Source: Pseudomonadota bacterium
Lineage (GTDB): Bacteria > Desulfobacterota > Desulfobulbia > Desulfobulbales > Desulfocapsaceae
Length of the DNA: 64,000 nucleotides
Direction: 5' to 3'
Assembly (NCBI GenBank): GCA_018817385.1
Contig: JAHIUA010000001.1
Location: forward strand, 22,227-86,226
The position numbers and the translations under genes are program-made. Of the stretch, positions 1-9,388 are shown piece by piece; positions within the stretch are counted from its first letter, which is position 1, and the number at the start of each line of letters is the position of its first letter. A model generated the notes under the pieces. It was not told where the DNA came from, searched no databases, and saw nothing but the letters and a program-made list of their open reading frames with translations.

Positions 1-53
1 CCTCACTCTTGTGCGTCCCTGAACATTCCACCGCGCACAGGAACGAGGCTGAA

Positions 54-1859
54 TCATTCAGAGAGTGCTCTCTCCCCCTTCTCCATCCGGGAACAGATTG
101 TTTCCTTACTGAAATCCTTCCACATGGGATCGGTGTACTGACTGTGGCAACCAACGCAAAGGCCAACACGAAGGATACGCTGCAGCTCGTCTTTATTAAA
201 AGGACGGAGGTCAGGACGGGAACCATGCTGCAGGGCTTCACCCTCGATATTGACAAAGGCATCAAAGGGGACAGTCTGACCCACCAGGGTATCCACGCCC
301 TGATCCAGGGAAGCGAACGACCAGTTGCCATCCTTGTCCACAGCCACGGTTCCCTCGCCCAGACCAACGGTCTTGGTGGACTGGTGACAGTCAGCACAGT
401 CTCTGCCCCTGGCCTGGGTGGTATGGGGATTGATGGCGGCCATGGTAAAGCGATTAAAGCCGCCTTCGACCTTTCCGTCTTCATCAAGCATGGTCACAAT
501 GTCCTGGCAACCGGGAGTAACGATCACCACCTCGTCCTTCCACAGGGCTAGCATGGGTCTCTCATAGCGGATATAGGACCTGCCTTCTTCCCACATACCC
601 GGGGTCTCTTTCAGAGTCAACTTATCCAGATGTTTTTCTGCAGCGTCGCGTTTGGCATGACAGCCATAGCACTGGGGTACCCAGGTGGAGTGACAGGCCT
701 CACAGGTCATCCGTTTGTGACCACTGAAGTCGCAGACTCCTTTTTTAGGGACAGCCAGAGGATACACCTTGCCATTGACCTTCCCTGTCAGCTCAAATTT
801 CTCTGCATTCTTGCTGATATTGATAACCTGATCCCCCTTGCGGGTTATTCCGGGGTTTTCCGAATGACACATCTCGCAGGAGATCTCCAGCTGATCCTCA
901 TAGTGGGCATAACTGGTGCCGTCACCCATGATCTCATTACGGGTATGACAGTCAATGCAGGCCATCTCCTTCTTGTGGTGAATATCCTCGGCAATCTCCA
1001 GATAGAAACGCTGCCCCGGCAACTGCTTTGAGGTCATCCCCCCCTTTTCATAGGGAGTGCCATAGCCTTCAGACTCGAAGATACCGGTATAGGAGATGCC
1101 GATCCTGCCGGAACGATTATGACAGCGGATACAGTTATCCTCTCCCACTTTTTTAAGGATCAGGGGATGGACCTTTTTCTTTTCACTCTTGGTCCTATCA
1201 TCAAAACCGGCAACCCCTTGGCGATCTTCTCCTTCGGGAAGAAGATAATGACAGGCAGAACAGCCACCGCCCTTTTCATTGAAAAAATCCGGGGCCCCGG
1301 GGAGATCGTTTTTCTGTTTCCACAGATGGCAGGTCGCACAGAGTTTACGAAAATAATCGAGGGCCAGTGAGGTCTCACCACTGTCCATGAGATCTTTGAC
1401 AGTGAGTTCCGTATCCTGGGAGTCCGTTTCTCCCCAGTAATAGAGGAGGGTGCCGAGGATCCCGCGGTTGGTGGCCATGAGGGAGTTCATCACCTTTTTC
1501 ACGTCCGTTGGATGGCAGCCTTCGATGCCACAGGTTTTTTCCACCACCCGCAGGTCGCCCGGATTGATCACCATCCCCTTATGCGCCTGATCCTTCTCAA
1601 GGGCAAGCCCGTCACCGAGATGGCAGGAAGCACAGCCAATCACTCTGGGATCATGGGCAGGGTCAAGTTTTTCATCCTGGTGGCACGAAAGACACATATC
1701 GATACGACCACTGGTGGTCATATAAACCTGATCCGGGCGTTTAATAAGCATTTCCCGAGTGATGAGCAGGGCGACAACTATCAGGAGAAACAGGAGGAGC
1801 AGTTGTTTTTTGACTGCTCTGCCCTCACCAGTCCTGGCTGTTTGCGATTGCTTGGCCAT
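54..1859 (-). CDS. membrane-anchored 12-haem cytochrome c
   Basis: 601-residue multihaem cytochrome. After a basic start there is one hydrophobic segment (about residues 18-37) that would anchor it in the inner membrane with the rest in the periplasm. I count eleven CXXCH haem motifs, the first at residues 56-60 (CLSCH) and the last near 568 (CVGCH), plus one CX4CH motif (CGIEGCH) between the second and third, giving twelve likely covalent haems. Many extra histidines could serve as distal ligands. The role is inferred to be periplasmic electron transfer, as in the multihaem cytochromes of sulfate and metal reducers; the redox partner is not visible. The start lies 3 bp after the NAD synthetase stop, so the two genes are probably co-transcribed. 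It is not a recognised NrfA, NrfH, Hmc or OmcS type by its motif spacing. Confidence 0.9.
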   Translation of the reverse strand: MAKQSQTARTGEGRAVKKQLLLLFLLIVVALLITREMLIKRPDQVYMTTSGRIDMCLSCHQDEKLDPAHDPRVIGCASCHLGDGLALEKDQAHKGMVINPGDLRVVEKTCGIEGCHPTDVKKVMNSLMATNRGILGTLLYYWGETDSQDTELTVKDLMDSGETSLALDYFRKLCATCHLWKQKNDLPGAPDFFNEKGGGCSACHYLLPEGEDRQGVAGFDDRTKSEKKKVHPLILKKVGEDNCIRCHNRSGRIGISYTGIFESEGYGTPYEKGGMTSKQLPGQRFYLEIAEDIHHKKEMACIDCHTRNEIMGDGTSYAHYEDQLEISCEMCHSENPGITRKGDQVINISKNAEKFELTGKVNGKVYPLAVPKKGVCDFSGHKRMTCEACHSTWVPQCYGCHAKRDAAEKHLDKLTLKETPGMWEEGRSYIRYERPMLALWKDEVVIVTPGCQDIVTMLDEDGKVEGGFNRFTMAAINPHTTQARGRDCADCHQSTKTVGLGEGTVAVDKDGNWSFASLDQGVDTLVGQTVPFDAFVNIEGEALQHGSRPDLRPFNKDELQRILRVGLCVGCHSQYTDPMWKDFSKETICSRMEKGERALSE

Positions 1860-1862
1860 CTG

Positions 1863-3512
1863 TCAGTCCTGAAAATTCTGGGCATTGGGATATCTGCGCC
1901 CATAGCCAAAGGCCTTGCTCGTCACTTTCAGTCCCATGGCTGCCTGTTTACGCTTGTACTCGTTAATCCGTACCCGACGCAGAATATCATGAACCAGTTG
2001 TTTCTCAAAACCACGGGCCACAATGTCTTCCCCTCCCAGTCGCTCTTCCAGGTGCAGCTCCAGGATCTGATCGAGAATCTCATAGTCGGGCAGATCATCC
2101 TGATCGCACTGGTCGGGTTTCAGCTCTGCCGTTGGTGCCTTGGTGATGGTACGGACAGGAATGATTTCCCTTTCCTGATTGACAAAGTGAGCGAGCTCAT
2201 AGACCAGCTGTTTGGGAACATCAGAGATAACGGCCAATCCGCCGTTCATATCTCCATAAAGGGTGCAGTAGCCAACGGCCATCTCACTCTTGTTACCTGT
2301 GGAAAGGAGAAGATGACCAAATTTATTGGACAGGGCCATGAGCAGATTGCCACGAATTCTGGCCTGGAGGTTCTGTTCCGTCAGATCGGAGGGGAGACCG
2401 GCAAAGATGGGCTGAAGACTCTCCTGAAAGGCCCTGAAAAGGTCACTGATGGGGATCACCTCAAACCGACAGCCAAGATTGCGCGCCAAGGCCCTCGCAT
2501 CTTCCATGGAATCATCCGAGCTGTAGGGAGAAGGGAGGGCCACTCCCAGGACATTTTCCGGCCCCAGGGCCTTGACGGCGAGGGCTGCGGTGAGGGCGGA
2601 GTCAATCCCACCGGAAAGGCCGAGAACCACGGAACGAAATCCGCATTTTCCGATATAATCCCTGATACCCATGACCAAAGCGTCGTGAACGGCTGCCATG
2701 CAGTCTTCCTCTGCCGGTTCATGGAGAAGACCGCTCCAGTCCTCGCTGTCGACGACAAGCAAATCCTCATCAAATCCTCGACACTTGGCGCTGACTTCGC
2801 CCTCATTGTTCATGAGCAGGCTGCGCCCGTCAAAGAGGAGAGAATCCTGCCCGCCCACCTGATTGATATAGAGCAGAGGGACCTGATAACGAATGCAGAG
2901 GGAGCGAAAGATACCATGGCGCACCCCTTCCTTATCCCGCTGAAAGGGAGAGGCCGAGATATTGATCAGGCAATCAATACGCCGCCCCTCTGCCTTTTCC
3001 TCGGCAAAGAGTTCTTCCACTGGATCCTTACCATACTCACCAATCACCGAATGCCAGATATCCTCACAGATAGTAATGCCAAAACGGAGGCCGTTACACT
3101 CAACAACTTCTGCCTGACCACCCGGTTCAAAATAACGCTTCTCATCAAAGACATCATAGGTTGGTAACAACTGTTTGCGTACCCGATGAACAATAGCCCC
3201 CTTACGAATAAGGAAAGCGCTATTATACAGACGCTTGCCTCCTTGCGGCTGCTGACGCTGCTCGATACAGCCAAGCAGGACATCCAGATTCGGCAGTTCC
3301 CGACAGAGCTGTTCCAGAGCCCGATCCTGGGCGGCAAGAAAGGATGGGCGTTCTAACAGATCCTGAGGAGGATAGCCGGACAGGACCAACTCCGGGAATA
3401 CGACCAGACCACAGTTCTCTTCTTCAGCCTTGAGGCTGGCAGCAAGGATTTTCTGACTGTTGACTGCAAAATCACCAATCACCGGGTTTATCTGGACCAG
3501 GGCTATTTTCAT
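1863..3512 (-). CDS. nadE: glutamine-dependent NAD+ synthetase
   Basis: 549 residues from the start MKIALVQINP. It makes NAD+ from deamido-NAD+, ATP and glutamine in the cytoplasm. The N-terminal half is a nitrilase-fold glutaminase with the Glu-Lys-Cys triad visible: E41 in VVFPELVLSGYPPQDLL, the lysine of RKQLLPTYDVFDEKRYF, and the cysteine of GITICEDIWH. The C-terminal half is the ATP-pyrophosphatase synthetase, with the P-loop LSGGIDSALTAALAVKALG near residue 290. The open frame reaches back to 3617, but the extra 35 residues do not resemble the family, whose members begin directly at the beta strand KIALVQ; I therefore chose the ATG at 3512. The length is normal for the two-domain enzyme. 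The cytochrome gene follows 3 bp downstream. Confidence 0.95.
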   Translation of the reverse strand: MKIALVQINPVIGDFAVNSQKILAASLKAEEENCGLVVFPELVLSGYPPQDLLERPSFLAAQDRALEQLCRELPNLDVLLGCIEQRQQPQGGKRLYNSAFLIRKGAIVHRVRKQLLPTYDVFDEKRYFEPGGQAEVVECNGLRFGITICEDIWHSVIGEYGKDPVEELFAEEKAEGRRIDCLINISASPFQRDKEGVRHGIFRSLCIRYQVPLLYINQVGGQDSLLFDGRSLLMNNEGEVSAKCRGFDEDLLVVDSEDWSGLLHEPAEEDCMAAVHDALVMGIRDYIGKCGFRSVVLGLSGGIDSALTAALAVKALGPENVLGVALPSPYSSDDSMEDARALARNLGCRFEVIPISDLFRAFQESLQPIFAGLPSDLTEQNLQARIRGNLLMALSNKFGHLLLSTGNKSEMAVGYCTLYGDMNGGLAVISDVPKQLVYELAHFVNQEREIIPVRTITKAPTAELKPDQCDQDDLPDYEILDQILELHLEERLGGEDIVARGFEKQLVHDILRRVRINEYKRKQAAMGLKVTSKAFGYGRRYPNAQNFQD

Positions 3513-3674
3513 ACTTTTCCAAACTACGATAAATGAAACTGAATTCTCTCTTAGAAAAACTCTCCAGGAGCCACAACACCTTGGCGATGTGTTTACCACA
3601 TTCTCGATTGTTGTCAATTACAAGGGAAGAAAAAGCCGCCGAACACTGCTTGAACATCACAGATTGCCAAGACC

Positions 3675-5333
3675 TCAGCGCATTGCACCTATTTTGGTCT
3701 CGCCGACATAGTCCCGACTTTCAAAACCAGTCATCGTTGTCATTTTACGCGTCAGCACCCCGATATCTTTAAGATTTCTAATAATAGTTTTCACTTCTTC
3801 AATCAATTCCTGCTCTTCCAGGTCCTCTTCAAGTAACTGCGCCGTTCCTAAAGCAGCAAAGAGAGGGGTATTGATCTCATGGGCCACAGTTCCGGCCAGC
3901 TCAACAACTCCTTGCAATTTGACTCGTTCCAACTGTTCTTCTTCCAGCTGTCGCTTGTCAGTAATATCACGAATCACCTCTATAACATACTCAACCTCTC
4001 CGTCCGAACCAAGCATGGGAGAGGCTGTACGCTCATACCAGCGTATTCCGTCTTCCTGGAAGGTTTTGTGGGTGTAGGTGTATGCATTTCCTGTCGCCAG
4101 GACCTTGCTCACCGGACAATCCCTTTCATCACAGTCCTGATTCTGCCAGAGCTCATTATAATCACAGCCGAGAAGATCGTTTTCTGAACGATTCATCACC
4201 TCCTGAAAAACCTTATTCACCAGCACCAGATGCTTTTCCTTATCCAACACCAGTAGTTGCGGTCTGATACAATTCAGGATGTTGGTAAGGAAGCGTTCAT
4301 TTTCTTCGATCTGGTTAAAAAGCAGAGTAATCTGTTGATAGGTCTTGGCATTACGGATGGCAGCCCCTCCAGCCTCAGCCACGGTCACGGCAAAGTTGAT
4401 TTCACTGCTGGTGAAGCAGCGAGGCACATCAGAGAGGATCCGGAGCACTCCGATGACATCTTGTTCCGCCTTGATGGGAACAGAAAGAAGTGATTGAATC
4501 CCTTCCTCTTTCATATATTCTTTGTAAAATATGCGAACGTCGCGATTGACGTCATAGATAGAAGCCGGAGAACCTGACAGGGCTGCGGCGACATTCTTTT
4601 CATTCTCCACCCGACCCCGTCGGAGATAGCGCTCTGACAGGCCGTGGGAGGCCACCAGTTCCAGATGATTGGTCGTGCTATTGATCAAACGGATGGTGCA
4701 GCCCTTACACCCCAGAGACATGGGCAGGCGCTCAACAATGGTATCAAGTACTGCCGAGAGGTCGAGACTGGTGTTGAACAAGGTGGAAATCTCCTGAACC
4801 TCCTTCATAAAATCCACCTGATTCTCCATTTCTTTGAACATCCTGCTATTGGATATGGCAATTCCCACCTGTTCGGCAAGGGCCATGGAAAAAGAAATCT
4901 CCTCCTCCGCAAAGGTTCTGTTTTTCCGAGTCAAGAGACGGAGAATACCAATGATAGAATCCTGAAAAAGGATGGGGAGGGTAAGGACGCTTTTCACGCC
5001 CTCACTTTGAACCAGGTGCTGATCACCATATCCTGTTTCCTTATCCACATTGGTTTTGGCCACTGGATAGCCTGAACGGATCATCTCCATGGTCTCTTCC
5101 GTATCAATGCTGTCACGGGAAAGATACTCCATAGAAAGCCCATGCGCAGCCCCCATGACGAACTGACCGGTCTCGGCATCCAGCAAACGGATGGTTGCTG
5201 CATCTACGGCTAAGAGATCAGGCAGACTGTGGACGATGGTATCCATCACCTGTTGATGGTCAAGCACCATAGAGGTCAGCTTCGTTACCTTCTGGAAGAC
5301 CTTGAGATACTCCTGTTCTTTTCTTGGCGTCAT
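3675..5333 (-). CDS. GAF-GAF-PAS-HisKA sensor protein lacking the ATPase domain
   Basis: 552-residue soluble protein. Domains in order are GAF (about 15-165), a second GAF (about 180-335), PAS (about 350-460) and a HisKA helix pair with the H-box [14 protein letters not shown] (His485). It ends about 65 residues after the H-box at ESRDYVGETKIGAMR, so no HATPase_c domain (no N, G1 or G2 box) is present. It therefore cannot autophosphorylate alone. It may dimerise with or be phosphorylated by another kinase, or act as a signal-controlled scaffold. No transmembrane segment is seen. The two GAF domains resemble each other, suggesting internal duplication. The gene stands alone, 162 bp upstream of nadE on the same strand. 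The ATPase part has not moved next door: the sequence between 3513 and 3674 has no ATPase motifs. Confidence 0.85.
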   Translation of the reverse strand: MTPRKEQEYLKVFQKVTKLTSMVLDHQQVMDTIVHSLPDLLAVDAATIRLLDAETGQFVMGAAHGLSMEYLSRDSIDTEETMEMIRSGYPVAKTNVDKETGYGDQHLVQSEGVKSVLTLPILFQDSIIGILRLLTRKNRTFAEEEISFSMALAEQVGIAISNSRMFKEMENQVDFMKEVQEISTLFNTSLDLSAVLDTIVERLPMSLGCKGCTIRLINSTTNHLELVASHGLSERYLRRGRVENEKNVAAALSGSPASIYDVNRDVRIFYKEYMKEEGIQSLLSVPIKAEQDVIGVLRILSDVPRCFTSSEINFAVTVAEAGGAAIRNAKTYQQITLLFNQIEENERFLTNILNCIRPQLLVLDKEKHLVLVNKVFQEVMNRSENDLLGCDYNELWQNQDCDERDCPVSKVLATGNAYTYTHKTFQEDGIRWYERTASPMLGSDGEVEYVIEVIRDITDKRQLEEEQLERVKLQGVVELAGTVAHEINTPLFAALGTAQLLEEDLEEQELIEEVKTIIRNLKDIGVLTRKMTTMTGFESRDYVGETKIGAMR

Positions 5334-6638
5334 AGACCTAACTGCTCCGATTCAGATTCTCATGGTAGTGCAGGACTCCTGGATTTTAGGTATCTACTCT
5401 AAAATAATTCTTTCCTGTCCTTTTCATGCAGCGACTCAAGGCAACGCCTGGCGCAAGAGAGATAATCCATCTCACACGACTTCCCATCCAGCTCCAATCT
5501 TTGCACTTTTGCAGCCTACCTCAGGCTGGCCAGGAGCGAAATGGCCAGCTCGTCTCTTTTCCTCTATGAGAGAACATCCTGCCCCCTTCTGGCTCACAAA
5601 GGAAGATACTCCCTAAAGGGTATCCTCCGCCCCCTGGGAAACCTGAGAAAAATCCCCTGCGCACTTCCTCCTCGTAATTGCAGAGAGAGTGTGCCCGCCT
5701 AGGCGTAACAATAAAGAAGAAGGAAGAAAAAGGTGAAGGGAGTTCGAACCAGAGACAAGAATCCACAATTTCATGATGCCAGAAGGATCCTGCAAAAAAT
5801 ACCACACCTAAGGAAGTCATGAAGACTCAAAAGATCTGGATAAGGCATACCATTTAATTGAAAAACACTCCGTCAAGCGCCTCATAAGAGGTGACATATG
5901 CTACAACAAGAGGTGACATATGCTACAACAAAAAAAGACATGGGCCAGTTGCAGGATATACAGATCTTCCGGAGTGCCTTGACCATAACGACCCAGGCAG
6001 TTCCCGAAGACACAGTCAGTTCCAAAAGGAGGAGAAACTGGGACATTCTGTGTGCATTGTTACCAAAATCCGTACAGTGCCATACAACGTACTGAGACTT
6101 CCCACTAAAGCCATAACGACCTGTCCCTCCACAAGGACAGTGGCCCATGCCACAACCATACGTGCAATCCTGGTGCCAAAAAAGAATTATCACTGGCAGA
6201 TAATATTTTATAACAATAGCATCAGCTAGTTAGGCCAAAAACAGCACAGCGTAGCACCGTACTGATTTGGCCCAACACCCAACTCAAATCGCAACACAAA
6301 AGCTGCACTGCAACATTTTTTTTGCACTAAAGCGAACCACCGGTCAGCAGAACAACGCTGAGAAACCGCTTTGAAATTGTGAATAAAATTAGAATCTAAG
6401 GCGTGGTCAAAACGGAATCCCTCCGGAAATCATGCCCAGCGCTCGAAGGTAAAGGTGTTGTGTGTGCCTGCAGCCAAGCAGAGCAACAACAAAGAGGCAC
6501 TGAAACTTTTATGTTGCACTTTCAGCATTGATCCGAGCTTTCTTTTTCTCTCTTGCCTTCCCCAAGCCCCCAGCCATTCAGCCAGTAATCTCCCGATACA
6601 ACACTACAATTATATTTTCCACCTTCATGGATAATTTT
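5334..6638. other. gene-free stretch of about 1.3 kb
   Basis: No open frame here has a recognisable product, a good ribosome-binding site or a protein-like composition on either strand. It lies between the divergently oriented GAF protein and the membrane-protein/kinase operon. The only clear structure is the 22-bp tandem repeat at 5886-5929, listed separately. The region may hold long leaders, a decayed element or an undetected RNA. Confidence 0.6.
5886..5929. repeat. two exact tandem copies of a 22-bp unit
   Basis: The unit AAGAGGTGACATATGCTACA (first 20 bases; it ends in AC) occurs at 5886-5907 and again, identical, at 5908-5929. Two adjacent copies 22 bp apart would place protein-binding sites on the same DNA face about two turns apart. 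Comparable short tandem repeats occur as transposase-binding sites at ends of IS21-like elements, but no transposase frame is found nearby, so the origin is open. Confidence 0.75.
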
Positions 6639-6654
6639 TGGCACTGTCTATGCA
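6639..6654 (+). promoter_or_regulatory. sigma-54 (-24/-12) promoter
   Basis: The sequence TGGCACTGTCTATGCA has GG at 6640-6641 and GC at 6652-6653, separated by exactly 10 bp, and matches the TGGCAC-N5-TTGC consensus closely. It points toward the gene starting at 6798, giving a predicted leader of about 130 nt. It would make the membrane protein, kinase and regulator genes dependent on RpoN and an NtrC-type activator. Confidence 0.6.
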
Positions 6655-6797
6655 TAACATCCCTGCAGATGTGGGCTTGCCGAATAAAAACACGTAGATG
6701 CGACAGCAGCCTATTTTGGGAAATTCATTTGAAATCATTAGGTTAACGTGCAAAGGCAAGCTACGGAACCTACCTCAATACTGTTCACAGGTGCTCG

Positions 6798-7268
6798 ATG
6801 CTTCTCCTCATAAAAACAAACATAACGCTCTGTCTCCTCCTCTTAGTGCTGCTTGTTTATCCAGATCAGCTATGGGCCTTCCAGTCCCATGCCGCCCCCG
6901 AGGGTATCTATGTCCATCAGATGGCCCACGTCTTTTTTTTGGCTGCCCTCTGTTATCTCTTCTGGGATATACGGAGAAGCTCGTTTCCCAGCAAGGGATG
7001 GCGTTTCCTCCAGATATTCTGCGTTTTTATGGCGCTATGGAACATTATGGCGTTCACCGGCCACTGGTTGGGAACCTTTATTGACACGAGTGTTTTTATC
7101 ACGGAGTCAGGCTATCTTTCAGCCAAAATGGTCGGACCGATCGACATGACCAAAATGGTCTATTATTTTACCAAGCTTGATCATATTTTCAGCGTTCCAG
7201 CCTTATTTTTTCTGTATCTCTGCATGCGTTCTCTCTATAAGACTTCCTGTGAAGAGGAGAAGGCATGA
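6798..7268 (+). CDS. small integral membrane protein, unknown function
   Basis: 156 residues. The N-terminus (about 1-27) is a strong hydrophobic segment ending in WAFQSHA and may be a signal peptide or first membrane span. Two or three more spans follow (about 42-57, 68-88, 134-152). I do not recognise a family. Its stop overlaps the start of the next gene by 4 bp (ATGA), so it is translationally coupled to the histidine kinase and may be its membrane sensor partner. The putative sigma-54 promoter at 6639 precedes it. The ribosome-binding site is weak. Confidence 0.75.
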   Translation: MLLLIKTNITLCLLLLVLLVYPDQLWAFQSHAAPEGIYVHQMAHVFFLAALCYLFWDIRRSSFPSKGWRFLQIFCVFMALWNIMAFTGHWLGTFIDTSVFITESGYLSAKMVGPIDMTKMVYYFTKLDHIFSVPALFFLYLCMRSLYKTSCEEEKA

Positions 7269-8833
7269 ACGGGCTGCCCATGTTCCCGGCAAACGTTACC
7301 GACATGGCCGGGTCTGTACTCATAATTGTTTTTTCTTTTCTTTCTTTTCGTTACGCCTACCTCTTAACCAAAAAGCAACCGGATAATTTCCTATGGGGAT
7401 TTCTTTTCTATTTCTGCATGACACTGGCTGCCTTTGCCATATCCAGGGCCATGGGCCATCTGGTCAAGCAAGTACTCTTTATCAGTGGCAATGAGGAAGA
7501 ATGGAAAATTCTGGCGCCCTTGGCCGGTGGTTTCAACACCCTGCTCATGACCTCCCTCGCAGCCGTAACTTTTTATTACCATAAGGGCATCGAGGGCTTT
7601 CGGGCCATTGAAGAAAAGGCCAGAAGCCTGAAGACTGCTAACAAAAAATTAAAACGGACAGCGACCCAACTCTATGAAATAAACATTCATCTGGAAGAAA
7701 TGGTTGAGGATCGTACCAGGGAACTATCTGCCTCGGAAAAGAAATTCCGCAACTTCTTCACCAATTCAAAAGACATGGTCTTTTTTTGTGATGGAGAAAA
7801 CAGACTGGTAAAGATGAATGCCTCCGGACTCAAGATGCTCGGCTATCCCGTCCTGAATACCCCCCCCCTTACTCTCCACGATATGTTTCAAAATGAGGTT
7901 GACCTGGATAACTATCTCGAAGAAATCCGGTCCCGCCATTTTGTCCAAGACCTTGAGATCGAGTTTGCCATGGCTGATGGTACGGTCATCAACATTCTTC
8001 TCTCTGCAACCGCTGTCTATGACGATGTTGGTGAATTCATTGGCTGTGAGGGTATTGCCAAGGACTTGACCCGGTTAAAGACCATGATGAGCCAATTAGC
8101 CTCCAGCGAAAAAATGGCCTCCATAGGACAGATGGCAGCCGGGGTTGCCCATGAAATCAACACACCACTGGGGGTAATCCTTGGCTACTCGCAACTCCTG
8201 ATGGATGACTTCCCTCCTGACACCGAAGAAGGACAGAACCTGCAGGTGATCGAACGACAAACCAAGACCTGCCGTAAAATTGTTGCAGACCTGCTCAAAT
8301 TTTCCAGACAGGCAGAAAGTGCCAAGGAAGATATTTCACTCAATGAGGTTATGATCGATGTCCTGGCCGTGAGCGAACATTCCCTGAGCATGGATCATAT
8401 CCGGGTCCACCAGGATCTGGCAGCAGATCTACAATCCATTGTTGGTGATGCGGGGAAATTACGCCAGGTTTTTATCAATCTTATAAATAATGCCCATCAC
8501 GCCATGGAAGAGCAAGGTGGCGGCGAACTCTTTATCTCCACCCACAACCAGCAGGACAGCAAAAAAATCATGGCCACTGTTCGGGATACGGGACATGGCA
8601 TACCAGACAAGGTTCGCCCCAATATCTTTGATCCATTTTTCACAACCAAGACGGTGGGCAAGGGAACCGGCCTTGGCCTCTCTGTTTCCTATGGCATTAT
8701 CCAGGAACATGGCGGCCGGATTGAGGTAGAAAGTCCGGTGGTTGACAATACAACTGGAGAGACCACAGCAGGGACAGCATTCCATGTGATTCTGCCAACT
8801 GCCTTAGACGAATCACAAGTTATAAAACAATAA
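7265..8833 (+). CDS. membrane PAS-domain sensor histidine kinase
   Basis: 522 residues. Three hydrophobic segments (about 14-34, 43-62, 84-104) form an N-terminal membrane sensor. A coiled coil follows (about 112-160), then PAS (about 160-272), a HisKA domain with phospho-acceptor His296 in [12 protein letters not shown], and a complete HATPase_c domain with the N-box [11 protein letters not shown]1 DTGHGIPD and G2 [11 protein letters not shown]. It is thus a full kinase that should phosphorylate the response regulator encoded 29 bp downstream. A good Shine-Dalgarno (GGAGAAGG) precedes the ATG, which overlaps the upstream membrane-protein stop. Confidence 0.9.
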   Translation: MNGLPMFPANVTDMAGSVLIIVFSFLSFRYAYLLTKKQPDNFLWGFLFYFCMTLAAFAISRAMGHLVKQVLFISGNEEEWKILAPLAGGFNTLLMTSLAAVTFYYHKGIEGFRAIEEKARSLKTANKKLKRTATQLYEINIHLEEMVEDRTRELSASEKKFRNFFTNSKDMVFFCDGENRLVKMNASGLKMLGYPVLNTPPLTLHDMFQNEVDLDNYLEEIRSRHFVQDLEIEFAMADGTVINILLSATAVYDDVGEFIGCEGIAKDLTRLKTMMSQLASSEKMASIGQMAAGVAHEINTPLGVILGYSQLLMDDFPPDTEEGQNLQVIERQTKTCRKIVADLLKFSRQAESAKEDISLNEVMIDVLAVSEHSLSMDHIRVHQDLAADLQSIVGDAGKLRQVFINLINNAHHAMEEQGGGELFISTHNQQDSKKIMATVRDTGHGIPDKVRPNIFDPFFTTKTVGKGTGLGLSVSYGIIQEHGGRIEVESPVVDNTTGETTAGTAFHVILPTALDESQVIKQ

Positions 8834-8862
8834 AATTCATTTTGTAGATTCTGGAGGAAATA

Positions 8863-9231
8863 ATGGCTGCCATTATAGCGCTTGATGATGTCCTGGATGC
8901 AACAGTTCTCATTGGTAAGATCTTAACCAAGAAAGGGCATACCGTGCACACCTTCACAGAAGAAGATGATGCCATCGCCCATGCAAAAAGCAATAAGATT
9001 GACCTGGCTATCCTTGATATCAAGCTGAAAAAAATGAGTGGCGTTGAAGTGCTGGCTATTTTGAAAAATATTGATCCGGCCATGCGGGCCATCATGCTCA
9101 CAGGATACCCCACCATTGAAACTGCACGTGAAGCCATCAGTCTTGGAGCAGATGAGTATTGCGTAAAGCCAATTGATCGCGATGAACTTGAAGAAAAAGT
9201 GGAGAAAGTCCTCCTTATTTCGAAAGAATGA
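8863..9231 (+). CDS. single-domain response regulator
   Basis: 122 residues, a lone receiver domain with no output domain. The acidic pair D8/D9 sits in ALDDVLD, the phospho-acceptor is D52 in DLAILDIKL, the switch threonine is T80 in IMLTGYPT, and the conserved lysine is K102 in CVKPID. The first strand reads AAIIALDD where most receivers have a hydrophobic-V-DD pattern, which is acceptable. The ribosome-binding site CTGGAGG is strong. It is the likely partner of the kinase just upstream. With no effector domain, it probably acts by protein contact, like CheY, or in a phosphorelay to an NtrC-type regulator elsewhere. Confidence 0.9.
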   Translation: MAAIIALDDVLDATVLIGKILTKKGHTVHTFTEEDDAIAHAKSNKIDLAILDIKLKKMSGVEVLAILKNIDPAMRAIMLTGYPTIETAREAISLGADEYCVKPIDRDELEEKVEKVLLISKE

Positions 9232-9388
9232 AGGACATGACGTAACAATTCGAAAATGCATAACAAAAATGGAGGAATAGCCATACCGATAAGCAGTGTT
9301 GAGACGAGTCAATGGAATGCATTGACCAATTGGCTACCTGTTTTCCAGGGTAACCTACTTGTATTAATCCGAACGAAGGAGTGCAATT

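Noticed and set aside
1512..3167. Long plus-strand frame opposite the cytochrome and nadE (551 codons)
   Set aside because: It is the antisense of real, motif-rich genes, has no ribosome-binding site and no family features.
3513..3617. N-terminal extension of nadE
   Set aside because: Family members start at MKIALVQ; the extra residues are not conserved-looking.
5882..6229. Small frames in the gene-free region as transposase remnants
   Set aside because: Neither strand gives motifs of a transposase; only the tandem repeat hints at an element.
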